A DNA stretch of 64,000 nt, taken from assembly GCA_027310575.1 (NCBI GenBank), contig DAIDAO010000045.1:1-64000 (forward strand). The letters are read 5' to 3'. This DNA is from a bacterium (GTDB lineage Archaea > Thermoproteota > Nitrososphaeria > Nitrososphaerales > Gagatemarchaeaceae). A program made the position numbers and the translations under genes. The notes beneath the pieces were generated by a model that saw only the letters and a program-made list of their open reading frames with translations, searched no databases and was not told where the DNA came from. Of this stretch, positions 19,311 through 28,308 are shown piece by piece (positions within the stretch are counted from its first letter, which is position 1; each line of letters begins with the position of its first letter).

Positions 19311-20792
19311 CTACGCCATGAACTTCCGGTCGAAGTAGGCCAGGAGCCTCTCGGGGTTGTAGGCTTCGCCGAACACCTTCTCCTGGAGCTCCTTCGGGGC
19401 GTAGACTGCGCCGTGGCGGTGTATGTTGGTCCCCAGCCACTCCTTCAGCTGAGCTACGTCCCCTTTCTGAAGGGCGCCGGCGATCAGCGCGCCGTCCTTC
19501 ATCTTGTGCCAGATCATCGCTGCGACTATGTTGCCTAGGGTGTATGTCGCGAAGTACCCGAACGACCCGCCGCTCCAGTGGACGTCCTGCAGCGCTCCCT
19601 CCGCGTCGTTCTTCGGCCGCATCCCGAGGTACTCTTCGAAGGTGTCGTTCCAGAGCGAGGGGATCTCGGACACCCTGGCATCCCCGGCGATGACCTTCTT
19701 CTCCACCTCGTACCTGACAGCCGTGTGGAAGTTGTAGGTCAGCTCGTCGGCGTCGACCCGGATGAAGCTCTTCTTCACGGTGTTGAAGTAGCGGTACAGG
19801 CTCTCGTCGTCGTAGCCCCTGACGAAGGGGAGGTTCTTCCTGAGGATGGGGTCCACCAGCTTCACGAACTCGCGGCTCCTGCCGACGACGTTCTCCCAGA
19901 ACCTCGACTGCGACTCGTGGACGCCGTACGAGGCGCCGTCCCACGCGGGGGTGTACGCCAGCTTCTCGCCTATCCCCAGGTTGTATATGGCGTGGCCGCT
20001 CTCGTGCACCGTGGAGTAGAGCGTGGCCTTGAAGTTCACCCCCTCGTACCTCGTGGTGATCCTCACGTCGTCCGGGGCTATCCCGATGGTGAACGGGTGG
20101 GTCGAGACGTCCATCCTGAACCTGTCCGCCGGCATCTTGAGCATCTCGATGACCGCCTGGTTGACGGCCTCCATCGACGCTGTCTGGTACTTGACCGACT
20201 CCAGCGGGTGCTTGGACGGGAACACGCCCGCGGCCGACACCTTCGCGAGCATCTTCTTCGTCTCCGGGATCAGCCTCGAGTAGACCGCGTCCGCGTCGCG
20301 CACCGTGAACCCTTCCTCGTACAGGTCCAGGAGCGCATTGTACGGGTGCTTCTGGTAGCCCAGCTTGTCCGCCATCTTCCTCTCGATCCCGACTATCTTC
20401 TCCAGGTGCGGCTCGAAGAGCCTGAAGTCCGACTTCTTGCGCGCGTTCCTCCACACCACGGTCGCCTCGGTGGTCACCCTCTGGAGCTCCTCCACAAGCT
20501 CCGGCGGCAGCTTGAGGTAGTAGTCGAGGCTCCTCCTGAGCATCCGGACAATCCCCTTCTCTGTCTGGTCCAGGTCCTTCGCCTTCTCCGCCTTCCTGAC
20601 GAGGCCGTCCAGCTCGATGGTCGCCTTCTGCGACATCACTGCGAGCTGCCCGAGGGCGATCCCTCTGGGCCTGGCGCCGCTCTGGGGCATGTGCGTCTCC
20701 GTGTCCCAGCTGAGCACCGCAGTCGAGTGGCCCAGTGCCCAGATCTGCGTGTAGCGCTTCATCATCTCACGGACGATGGGGTTTCGTGCCAA
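19311..20792 (-). CDS. Carboxypeptidase Taq (M32) metallocarboxypeptidase
   Basis: TVHESGHAIYNLG zinc motif, GVHESQSRFWEN, MRPKNDAEGALQDVHW. Confidence 0.93.
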   Translation of the reverse strand: MARNPIVREMMKRYTQIWALGHSTAVLSWDTETHMPQSGARPRGIALGQLAVMSQKATIELDGLVRKAEKAKDLDQTEKGIVRMLRRSLDYYLKLPPELVEELQRVTTEATVVWRNARKKSDFRLFEPHLEKIVGIERKMADKLGYQKHPYNALLDLYEEGFTVRDADAVYSRLIPETKKMLAKVSAAGVFPSKHPLESVKYQTASMEAVNQAVIEMLKMPADRFRMDVSTHPFTIGIAPDDVRITTRYEGVNFKATLYSTVHESGHAIYNLGIGEKLAYTPAWDGASYGVHESQSRFWENVVGRSREFVKLVDPILRKNLPFVRGYDDESLYRYFNTVKKSFIRVDADELTYNFHTAVRYEVEKKVIAGDARVSEIPSLWNDTFEEYLGMRPKNDAEGALQDVHWSGGSFGYFATYTLGNIVAAMIWHKMKDGALIAGALQKGDVAQLKEWLGTNIHRHGAVYAPKELQEKVFGEAYNPERLLAYFDRKFMA

Positions 20793-20880
20793 GGTCGAAC
20801 GGCCCGGGTCCCGCCGGACGGCTTTTCAGCTTTGCCGGCCCGCTGGGAAACCTTCTAGTCCATGGGACACCCGCCCCCGC

Positions 20881-21432
20881 GTGGCTTTGAACCCCGAAGA
20901 CGTCGAGACCTGGACCCGGGCGCTCGCGAGGTTCAGGAGCGAGAAGGACGCCTTCATCGGCACGAGCCGAGGCTCCCCCCTCCCTCAGGAGGAGAGGGCG
21001 GGCTTCGCCGGCCTCAGGTACTTCGACCCGGACCCCTCCTTCCGGTTCGAGGCGCAGCTGCACAGGTACTCGAACCCCGCTTCCGTGATGATGGCGACAA
21101 GCAAGGGCACCCGGCAGCTCTTCAACCGCGTCGGCTACTTCGAGTTCGCCCTGGAGGGGAAGCAGGTCAGGGTCCAGGCGTACCAGTCCGCGGAGAGGGA
21201 CGAGCCTGCAATCTTCATCCCCTTCCGGGACGGGACCTCCGGGAAGGAGAGCTACGGGGCCGCACGCTACCTGGACCTGCAGGTCGAGCACGACGACAAC
21301 TACGCGGTCGACTTCAACTACGCCTACAACCCCTACTGCGCCTACTCCGAGGACTACGTCTGCCCGCTCCCGCCCCAGGAGAACTGGCTCGCGGTCTCCA
21401 TCCGTGCGGGCGAGAAGAAGTATCACGGCTAG
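20881..21432 (+). CDS. DUF1684 family protein
   Basis: RYFDPDPSFRFEA, DFNYAYNPYCAYSEDYVCPLPPQENWL; GTG start. Confidence 0.85.
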   Translation: MALNPEDVETWTRALARFRSEKDAFIGTSRGSPLPQEERAGFAGLRYFDPDPSFRFEAQLHRYSNPASVMMATSKGTRQLFNRVGYFEFALEGKQVRVQAYQSAERDEPAIFIPFRDGTSGKESYGAARYLDLQVEHDDNYAVDFNYAYNPYCAYSEDYVCPLPPQENWLAVSIRAGEKKYHG

Positions 21433-21468
21433 AAACTCCTAAACGGGCAGCCTTCCACGCCGGCGGAG

Positions 21469-22272
21469 ATGATAGTCGCTGTCCTCGGCGCGGGCAAGAT
21501 CGGAGAGGCCGTCGCGCGGGCTGTCGTGAAGTCCCCCAAGGTCTCGCTGGTGCTGGTCACCAAGCGCAACACCTCGTCGCTGAAGCGCCCCCTCCCAAGG
21601 AAGCTGCAGGCCTCCAGCGACAACGTCGCAGCTGCGAGGGAGGCGGACGTAGTGATCCTGGCCGTCAAGGCCGCGGACGCCAAGCGCGTCCTCGACGAGA
21701 TCTCCGCCCAGACCCATGGCAAGCTGGTGATCTCCTTCATGGCCGCAATCTCGCTCGCGAGGCTGGAGCGGCACCTGCCGAAGGCGAAGGTCGTCCGCGC
21801 GATGACCAACATGGCCGCGATGGTGGGGGAGGCTGCCACCGCCTACTCCGCAGGCAAGGGCCTGTCCGAGGCCGACCTGGAGACCGCAAGGTTCGTGATG
21901 GACCGGCTCGGCGAGTCGATCGAGCTCCCGGAGTCGCAGCTTGACGCGGTCACGGCCCTGAGCGGGAGCGGGCCAGCCTACATCGCGATACTCATCGACG
22001 CCCTCGTCACGGCTGGGCTGAAGGTCGGGCTCGCAAGGGACACAGCCTTCAGGCTCGCCACCCAGACGCTGGTGGGCACTTCGAAGCTCCTGCGCGAGAC
22101 CGGCATGAGCATCACCGAGCTCAGGGACGCGGTCACCACCCCTGCGGGGACGACCATCGCGGGGATCTACGAGCTGGAGAAGGGCTCCTTCAGGACCAGC
22201 GTGATCAACGCGGTCGAGGCGGCCACCCAGGCTGCGGAGAGGGTCGCGAAGAAGTTCGAGGCCGAGCACTAG
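21469..22272 (+). CDS. proC: Pyrroline-5-carboxylate reductase
   Basis: VLGAGKIGEAVARAV, VTALSGSGPAYIAILIDAL, TPAGTTIAGIYELEKG. Confidence 0.94.
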   Translation: MIVAVLGAGKIGEAVARAVVKSPKVSLVLVTKRNTSSLKRPLPRKLQASSDNVAAAREADVVILAVKAADAKRVLDEISAQTHGKLVISFMAAISLARLERHLPKAKVVRAMTNMAAMVGEAATAYSAGKGLSEADLETARFVMDRLGESIELPESQLDAVTALSGSGPAYIAILIDALVTAGLKVGLARDTAFRLATQTLVGTSKLLRETGMSITELRDAVTTPAGTTIAGIYELEKGSFRTSVINAVEAATQAAERVAKKFEAEH

Positions 22273-22315
22273 GTTAAATGGCTCCGCCGGCCGAGCCCTG
22301 GAATGTCCCGGAATC

Positions 22316-23488
22316 TTGTCCATGGATAGGCCGACCGTCCTGAGGCTTGTCGTCGCCGCGGCCCTGACGTTCGTCTCCTCGCTGACCGTGGGCAACGCCC
22401 CGTACCTGTTCTTCGGCTACGGCCTGAGCGCGTTCGGCATGCTGGTCACTGGGCTCACCCTCCCCCCTGTGCAGGCGGTCGTGGTCCTGCTGGTCGCCTC
22501 CGGCGCAGCCATGTCCCTGACGGCCTTCACGCACTCGGCGTTCACCCTCGTCGTCGTCGGGGCCGTCCTCGTCCGGACGCTCCAGGTCTACGTGCTCTCG
22601 AGATTCAGGCAGCGCGTCGGGGCCGTCGCAGCTTCAGCTGTCGCGATCATCCTCGGGACGGCCGCGGCTGTCCTCCTGGGCTTCGCCTTCTACGGGGGGG
22701 ACGCGCTTGCGACCACCGCGACCTGGTTCGACGCCATATTCATCCTCCCAGCCTATCTCCTCGCCCGGAGCATGGGCGAGCGCAGGCCTGGGGCTGGCTT
22801 CCTGGGTGCTTCTGCCCTCGCGCTGGCCTTCGCGCTGTTCCTGTCTGCTGGTCCCTTCCTCATCCCTGCTGCCACCCTGGCCGCGGCCGCGCTCCTGGCA
22901 GGTGCTGGCTACATGGTCCTCAGGGGCGCGTCGAAGAGGAGCTCTGCCGCGCTCCTCGTCCTTGTGCTGCTCGCGATGCCGCTGACCCTTTCGAGCAACG
23001 CGGCCGCGCTCTCCTACAACGTGCGCGGCGCCTTCTACCCCCTCTACCCCGACTCGATTTCGTCCTCCCAGTGGACCCAGACCAACTCCTCGTCTGCCTG
23101 CATGCAGGGGGACGTCGCAGGCGCAGGCACCGTGCAGAACGGCGTGTGGAGCCCGCAGAGGCTGCGCGTCCTGAACACCTGCGTCACGGTGAGCGGCGTG
23201 GTGGAGGGGCTCAGCTCCAACTCCGGCCCGGCCAACGACAACGACTTCGGCATCGACCTCAGGCTCGACCCCCAGTACGGCGGCCTCCTCACGGTCGCCA
23301 ACGTCGTCCTCGAGGGCGGGCTGATGCACGCCGAAGTGGTCCCTTCGCAGCAGGGGGCCCTGGCAGGGGTGCTCTCGCAGCTGAGGCCGGGAGACAGGAT
23401 AACGATAACCGGGGCGCTGGTGCTCGACACCGACCACGGCTACGGCGCCGAGATCCATCCGGTGTGGGCCATCGCGGTCCTGCCCTAG
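22316..23488 (+). CDS. Polytopic membrane protein with soluble C-terminal beta domain
   Basis: 390 aa, multiple TM helices then a ~150-aa soluble domain with Cys pair. Confidence 0.75.
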   Translation: MSMDRPTVLRLVVAAALTFVSSLTVGNAPYLFFGYGLSAFGMLVTGLTLPPVQAVVVLLVASGAAMSLTAFTHSAFTLVVVGAVLVRTLQVYVLSRFRQRVGAVAASAVAIILGTAAAVLLGFAFYGGDALATTATWFDAIFILPAYLLARSMGERRPGAGFLGASALALAFALFLSAGPFLIPAATLAAAALLAGAGYMVLRGASKRSSAALLVLVLLAMPLTLSSNAAALSYNVRGAFYPLYPDSISSSQWTQTNSSSACMQGDVAGAGTVQNGVWSPQRLRVLNTCVTVSGVVEGLSSNSGPANDNDFGIDLRLDPQYGGLLTVANVVLEGGLMHAEVVPSQQGALAGVLSQLRPGDRITITGALVLDTDHGYGAEIHPVWAIAVLP

Positions 23489-23534
23489 GGGGATATGGCA
23501 CCTGCCTGAGGAAGAGGAGACGGCGGACGTCGCG

Positions 23535-24593
23535 GTGATCGGCGCAGGCGTCGTCGGGCTCGCAGTCGCGTTCAGGCTCTCGAAGTCCGGCCTGCGCGTC
23601 GTGGTGGTCGAGAAGGAGGAAGGGCCGGGGATGGGCGTGACTTCGGGCCAGGCCGGCGTCATCCATGTGGTGCAGCTCCCCTTCGGCTCCCTGAAGAGCA
23701 GGCTCGCCAGGGAAGGGAACAGGATGTACGACGGCCTCTGCAGGGAGCTCGGCGTCAAGCTCGACCGGATGCCAGCCCTCCTCGTCGTGAGGGGGTGGGT
23801 GAAGGTCCCGGCGCTCGCCGCTGCCTTCCTCTACCTGAAGCTCGGCCTCCGCGGAGAGTTCAGGACAAGGCTGATGAGGGGCAGGGGCCTGCGGGCGCTG
23901 GAGCCCCTCCTCGCCGACGGCGTGAAAGCGGGCCTGGTCGTTGAAGGGTACGGCACGGTAGACGTCGCGGGGCTCGTGTCGAGGCTGAAGGCGGCGTCGG
24001 AGGAGAACGGAGCCAGGTTCGTCTTCGGGTGCAGGGTCACAGCCGCGAGCAGGACCCCGGCCGGGGTGGTCCTCCATACGACCCGCGGCGACGTCAGGGC
24101 CAGGTCGGTCGTCAACGCGGCCGGCCTCTACTCCGACGACGTCTCGCTCTCCCTGGGAAGGGACCTTGGAAGGCTGGACCCCGGCCTAGGGGTAATGGCG
24201 GTCTACTCGGGCCTCGACCTGAGCTGCGTCGTGGCTCCCCTTCCGCTCGGGGTCGGGAAGAGGACGAAGGGGGGCGCCATAATCCCAGCCACGGACGGCA
24301 CTGTGATCGTGGGCCCCACTCTCCGGATGGCCGCTTCGAAGGACGACGTGGCCCACAACCAGGACGACGTCGACATCCTGGAGGGGAAGTTCGCCCCGCT
24401 TCTCAGAGCGGCCGGGAACCTCGTCAGGGTCTACGCGGGCACTCGGCCCCTCTCTCCCACGAGGGACTTCATTATCGACTTCGACAGGGGGGCAAGGACC
24501 GTGAACCTGGTCGGCATCGAGTCCCCCGGCCTCACCGCCGCGCCCGCGATCGCGGAGACTGTGGAGAGGATGATCAGGGAGGCGCTGCGATGA
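23535..24593 (+). CDS. FAD-dependent oxidoreductase (DAO/glycerol-3-phosphate or L-2-hydroxyglutarate dehydrogenase-like)
   Basis: DVAVIGAGVVGLAVAFRLSKSG (dinucleotide fold begins upstream of the GTG at 23535, so true start is a few codons earlier); GTRPLSPTRDFIID. Confidence 0.85.
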   Translation: MIGAGVVGLAVAFRLSKSGLRVVVVEKEEGPGMGVTSGQAGVIHVVQLPFGSLKSRLAREGNRMYDGLCRELGVKLDRMPALLVVRGWVKVPALAAAFLYLKLGLRGEFRTRLMRGRGLRALEPLLADGVKAGLVVEGYGTVDVAGLVSRLKAASEENGARFVFGCRVTAASRTPAGVVLHTTRGDVRARSVVNAAGLYSDDVSLSLGRDLGRLDPGLGVMAVYSGLDLSCVVAPLPLGVGKRTKGGAIIPATDGTVIVGPTLRMAASKDDVAHNQDDVDILEGKFAPLLRAAGNLVRVYAGTRPLSPTRDFIIDFDRGARTVNLVGIESPGLTAAPAIAETVERMIREALR

Positions 24594-25984
24594 GCGGCGG
24601 AGGAGACCTCTACGCGTGCGTCGACGTGGGGACGTCGAACATCAAGCTGTGCGTCTACGACTCCGAGCTGGTCCGCAGGCACTCGGAGACGGCCTCGGTC
24701 CCGGTCGACGCCCACGGGCTCCAGGACGCCGAGCTCCTGTACAGGGCGGTCAGACACCTCCTCGACAGGGGGAAGGAGCTCGGAGCCAGGTCTGCCGGCC
24801 TCGCCACCTACCGGGCCTCGACGGTCGCGTGGCGCAAGGACGGGACGCCTCTGACCCCGGTCGTCACTTGGACAGACAGGAAGGTGACATCCACATACAG
24901 GGGGCTGCCTGCGTACTTCAAGCTCATCGGGAAGATCCCGCCCCTGGACCTGATCATCTCCCCCTACTCGCCCGTGATGAAGTTCCTGAGGCTCAGGGAG
25001 CTGAACCCCGCGCTCCCGGAGGACTGCATGCAGTGGACCGTGGACGGCTATCTCGCGTACAGGCTCACTGGAGAATTCGTCTCCGATCCGACGAACGCCT
25101 GCCTGACAGGCCTCGTCGACCCGCGCAGCATGAAGGAGATCGGGATCGTCAGGTCACTCTTCAAGCTGAAGTTCCAGGCCCCGCGCCTGGTCGAGAACTC
25201 GGAAAGGATAGGCGACGCAGGGGGGATCGAGCTGAACGCGCTCTCCGCCGACCAGCAGGCCGCCTGCATCGGCGAATGGGCGCTCGAAAAGGGGTCTGCG
25301 AAGGTCACGAACGGCACAGGGACCTTCGTCGACGTCCCCACGGACGGCTTCGCACGGCGGGGGGAGCTGATCCCCATGGTCCTCCTGAAGCACAGGGGCA
25401 GGGTCTGGTACGGGGTCGAGGGGTATCTGCCCACCACGGGGGTGGCTGTGAACCTCCTGCTCAGCATGGGCCTGATCAGGGGGTACGACGACCTGGAGGT
25501 GGCCGGGGACGGCGGCGTCCTCTTCATCCCAGCCCTGACCGGCCTCCAGGTCCCGCGCGCCCCTGACGCGAAGGGGATGGTGACGGGGCTGGACATGGGG
25601 TCGGACCGGAGGGCGCTCGTGTCCGGCCTGCTGAAGGCCATAGCCTTCCACGTGCGTTTCGTCCTCGAGCAGGCGGGGGAGAGGCCCAGGGTGCTGAAGG
25701 CCGACGGCGGCCTTTCGAAGTCTGGCGAGCTCCTGAGGAGGATCTCCGCTGCCGCGAACGTGGACGTGGTGCGCTCCGCAGACCTCGAAGCGACGTCGCG
25801 CGGGCTAGCGATGTTGCAGATAGCTGCGACCGGCAAAGGGAGGCTGGAGGACCTCGCGAAGGTCAGGCAGGAGACAGAGGTTTTTAGCAGAAAGCCGGAT
25901 GCGGTCATGGAGGAAGAATACGAGAAGTGGCGGAATCTGACAACCTGGCTCAAGAGCTCGCCGAAGTCCTCCCCGGCCGAGTGA
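24590..25984 (+). CDS. FGGY-family carbohydrate kinase
   Basis: ACVDVGTSNIKLCVYD, TWTDRKV, DQQAACIGEWALEKGSAKVTNGTGTFVDVPT, KADGGLSKS; ATGA overlap with upstream gene. Confidence 0.88.
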   Translation: MSGGGDLYACVDVGTSNIKLCVYDSELVRRHSETASVPVDAHGLQDAELLYRAVRHLLDRGKELGARSAGLATYRASTVAWRKDGTPLTPVVTWTDRKVTSTYRGLPAYFKLIGKIPPLDLIISPYSPVMKFLRLRELNPALPEDCMQWTVDGYLAYRLTGEFVSDPTNACLTGLVDPRSMKEIGIVRSLFKLKFQAPRLVENSERIGDAGGIELNALSADQQAACIGEWALEKGSAKVTNGTGTFVDVPTDGFARRGELIPMVLLKHRGRVWYGVEGYLPTTGVAVNLLLSMGLIRGYDDLEVAGDGGVLFIPALTGLQVPRAPDAKGMVTGLDMGSDRRALVSGLLKAIAFHVRFVLEQAGERPRVLKADGGLSKSGELLRRISAAANVDVVRSADLEATSRGLAMLQIAATGKGRLEDLAKVRQETEVFSRKPDAVMEEEYEKWRNLTTWLKSSPKSSPAE

Positions 25985-27282
25985 CGACCGACGTCGGCGC
26001 GTACCTGAAGGACTGGTGGCCGCTGCTCTGGGTCTCTGACCAGCCCCTCGGGAGCGCGCTCGCAGCGGTCAAACCGTTCAACGTCGACGAGCTTTCGAAG
26101 CTGGTCAGGTTCGCAGCTTCCAGGGGGGTCCCCCTGTACGTGAGGGGAGGGGGCAGCTCTGTCACAGGCGCGTCCATCCCCTCGAGCGGCATCGTGGTCG
26201 ACACCTCGGCGCTGAACCAGGTCCTCGACCTCGACGAGTCGAACAGGACGGTCACGGTCCAGGCCGGGGTCAGGCTGAACGCGCTGGAGGCGAAGCTCAA
26301 CGAGAAGAGGCTCACCCTCTCCCAGTTCCCCCAGTCCTTCGAGCTGGTGACCGTCGGCGGCTACGTCTCGACCCTGGGGACGGGCGAGTACAGCACCCTC
26401 TACGGCGGGATCGAGGACTCGGTCCTGAGGCTCGAAGTGGTCCTCCCGACGGGGGAGGTCGTCTGGACCCGCAGGCGCGGCGCCCCCAGGTCGTCGGTCG
26501 GCCCGGACCTCAGCAGGCTCTTCCTCGGGGCGGAAGGGTCGCTCGGCATAGTCTCGGCCGCAGAGCTGAAGGTCAGAAGCGTGCCAGCCCACGTCTGGAA
26601 GGCCGCGTTCAGCTTCCCGACCTTCGAGGCCGCGGTCAACGCCGCAAGGAGCCTGGTCGAGCTCGACGTGAAGCCCGGGGTCTGCCGCGCCTACAACGAG
26701 CTGGAGTCCCAGTTCCAGTTCGGGGTGGCGGGCTGCACCCTAGTTCTCATCTACCATTTCAGGTCGGAGGCTGTCCTGAACGCGGTCAGGGCCGAGGTCC
26801 AGGCGCTGCTGCGGGAGGGCTCGGCGCCAGCGGACCCCGCGATCGTCGACGCGTGGCTAGAGAAGCGGTTCAAATTCAGGGAGCAGCTCGAGTCGGTGAA
26901 GAACCTCGGCTACACCCTGGAGACCCTGGAGGTCGCGTCGAAGTGGACGAGGCTGCTCGAGCTCTACTACGACGCAGTCGGCGCCATCAGCGGCCTGGAG
27001 GGGGTGGGCGGGGTCGGCGCCCACGTCTCCCATCTGTACGAGCAGGGCGCCTGCATCTACTTCACCGTCCTGTTCAAGCCCAGGAAGGAGACCTACTGGG
27101 GGATGTGGGAGGCGATGGAGAAGGCGACCAAGGCCCACGACGCGACGATCTCCCACCATCACGGGGTGGGGATGCTGAAGAAGATCTACGCCAAGGACGA
27201 GATCCCCCTGGGACTCCTCAGGAGGATCAAGCAGGCCGTGGACCCTGACGGTGTGATGAGCCCCGACAGGCTCCCGGAGTGA
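25927..27282 (+). CDS. FAD-binding oxidase, alkyldihydroxyacetonephosphate synthase/GlcD-like
   Basis: YVRGGGSSVTGASIP, YGGIEDSVLRLEVVLPTGEV, FLGAEGSLGIVSAAELKV, ISHHHGVGMLKK. Confidence 0.87.
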   Translation: MAESDNLAQELAEVLPGRVTTDVGAYLKDWWPLLWVSDQPLGSALAAVKPFNVDELSKLVRFAASRGVPLYVRGGGSSVTGASIPSSGIVVDTSALNQVLDLDESNRTVTVQAGVRLNALEAKLNEKRLTLSQFPQSFELVTVGGYVSTLGTGEYSTLYGGIEDSVLRLEVVLPTGEVVWTRRRGAPRSSVGPDLSRLFLGAEGSLGIVSAAELKVRSVPAHVWKAAFSFPTFEAAVNAARSLVELDVKPGVCRAYNELESQFQFGVAGCTLVLIYHFRSEAVLNAVRAEVQALLREGSAPADPAIVDAWLEKRFKFREQLESVKNLGYTLETLEVASKWTRLLELYYDAVGAISGLEGVGGVGAHVSHLYEQGACIYFTVLFKPRKETYWGMWEAMEKATKAHDATISHHHGVGMLKKIYAKDEIPLGLLRRIKQAVDPDGVMSPDRLPE

Positions 27283-27284
27283 GC

Positions 27285-28226
27285 CTAGTAGATCATCTCG
27301 TCGCTGGCTTCGAGAGCGCCGCCGGCCGAAAGGAACCTGGGCGCGGTCAGCCTTCTGCGCCTGGCTTCTGCCAACACCGAAAGCTGGACCTGGAAGACGG
27401 CATGGAAGAGCCGCTCTGCCGGCGACCTCCCCCAGCTGCGCAAGACTCTCGACTCGTACCCCCCCTTCGCGAGGGCACGGCTCATCTTGCGCGCCATCCC
27501 CGACGGGTCGAAGCAGTCGAAGCCGTTCACTGCGTCCTGCTTGCCGAGGGAGAACAGCTCCAGGTGGCTGAACTCCTCCAGCAGTTCGCCGTGCGCCCTC
27601 GCGCCAAGGACTTCGTACGTCTTGGCAGAGGCGTAGAGCGCCGCAGGGTGAGCCATCGAGTTGCCGAGGAAGTACGTGGTGCCGTCCCCCCGGGCGAATC
27701 CCAGGCCCCGCCCAGCCGCAGCCCGGAGAGCGCCGCCGAAATCGCACGGACCGTCGGCCCCCACGATCCTCAGGACCGCGGAGAGGCAGAGGCTGAATGA
27801 GAGCATGCCTGCCGTCCGCGGCCTGTACTCCATGGGAAGCTTGATCACGCGGTCGGTGACGCCTGCCAGCCTGCTGTCTGGGTCGGCGGTCAACGCGGTC
27901 GTCCCCTTCGCATGGCCCTTGACCCTCGACGCTGCCAGGACGTTCGACGACGTGCGGCCGGAGACTGAGATGAAATACGCCTCTGCCCCGTCTGCGAATT
28001 CCGGGGTGCTCGCGAGGACGTAGGGGTCGAGGGCGAGGCACCTCCCTCTTGTGGCGTAGAACCCCGCCAGGGCTGCCGCATGGGAATCGCCGGCCCCCAC
28101 GAAGATGGACCCCTTCTTGGCCCGGGGGAGTTCCCGGCGCCCGAAGGTCTGCAAGACCCCGGGCTGCTTCTTCACCTCGTCGGCCAGGTCCTGAATGAGG
28201 TCTCCCGCCACGTGGCCGACTGGCAT
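27285..28226 (-). CDS. SIS-domain sugar-phosphate isomerase-like protein
   Basis: GSIFVGAGDSHAAALAGFYATRGR, AYFISVSGRTSSNVLAASRVKGHAKGTTALT. Confidence 0.85.
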   Translation of the reverse strand: MPVGHVAGDLIQDLADEVKKQPGVLQTFGRRELPRAKKGSIFVGAGDSHAAALAGFYATRGRCLALDPYVLASTPEFADGAEAYFISVSGRTSSNVLAASRVKGHAKGTTALTADPDSRLAGVTDRVIKLPMEYRPRTAGMLSFSLCLSAVLRIVGADGPCDFGGALRAAAGRGLGFARGDGTTYFLGNSMAHPAALYASAKTYEVLGARAHGELLEEFSHLELFSLGKQDAVNGFDCFDPSGMARKMSRALAKGGYESRVLRSWGRSPAERLFHAVFQVQLSVLAEARRRRLTAPRFLSAGGALEASDEMIY

Positions 28227-28308
28227 GCGCCGTCTAATAACGGAAAGGGTGCCTCCAAGAAGCCTGACTTCCGAAAACTGGGGCGGTGACCCGCGGGCCT
28301 TCCGCGGA

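Noticed and set aside
19273-20454. N-terminal ~390 aa of the 702-aa ORF upstream of the ABC ATPase
   Set aside because: Out-of-frame reading of the M32 gene; ATPase begins at ATG 19272
19578-20858. 426-aa plus-strand ORF antisense to the M32 carboxypeptidase
   Set aside because: Antisense artefact of high GC; no domain signal
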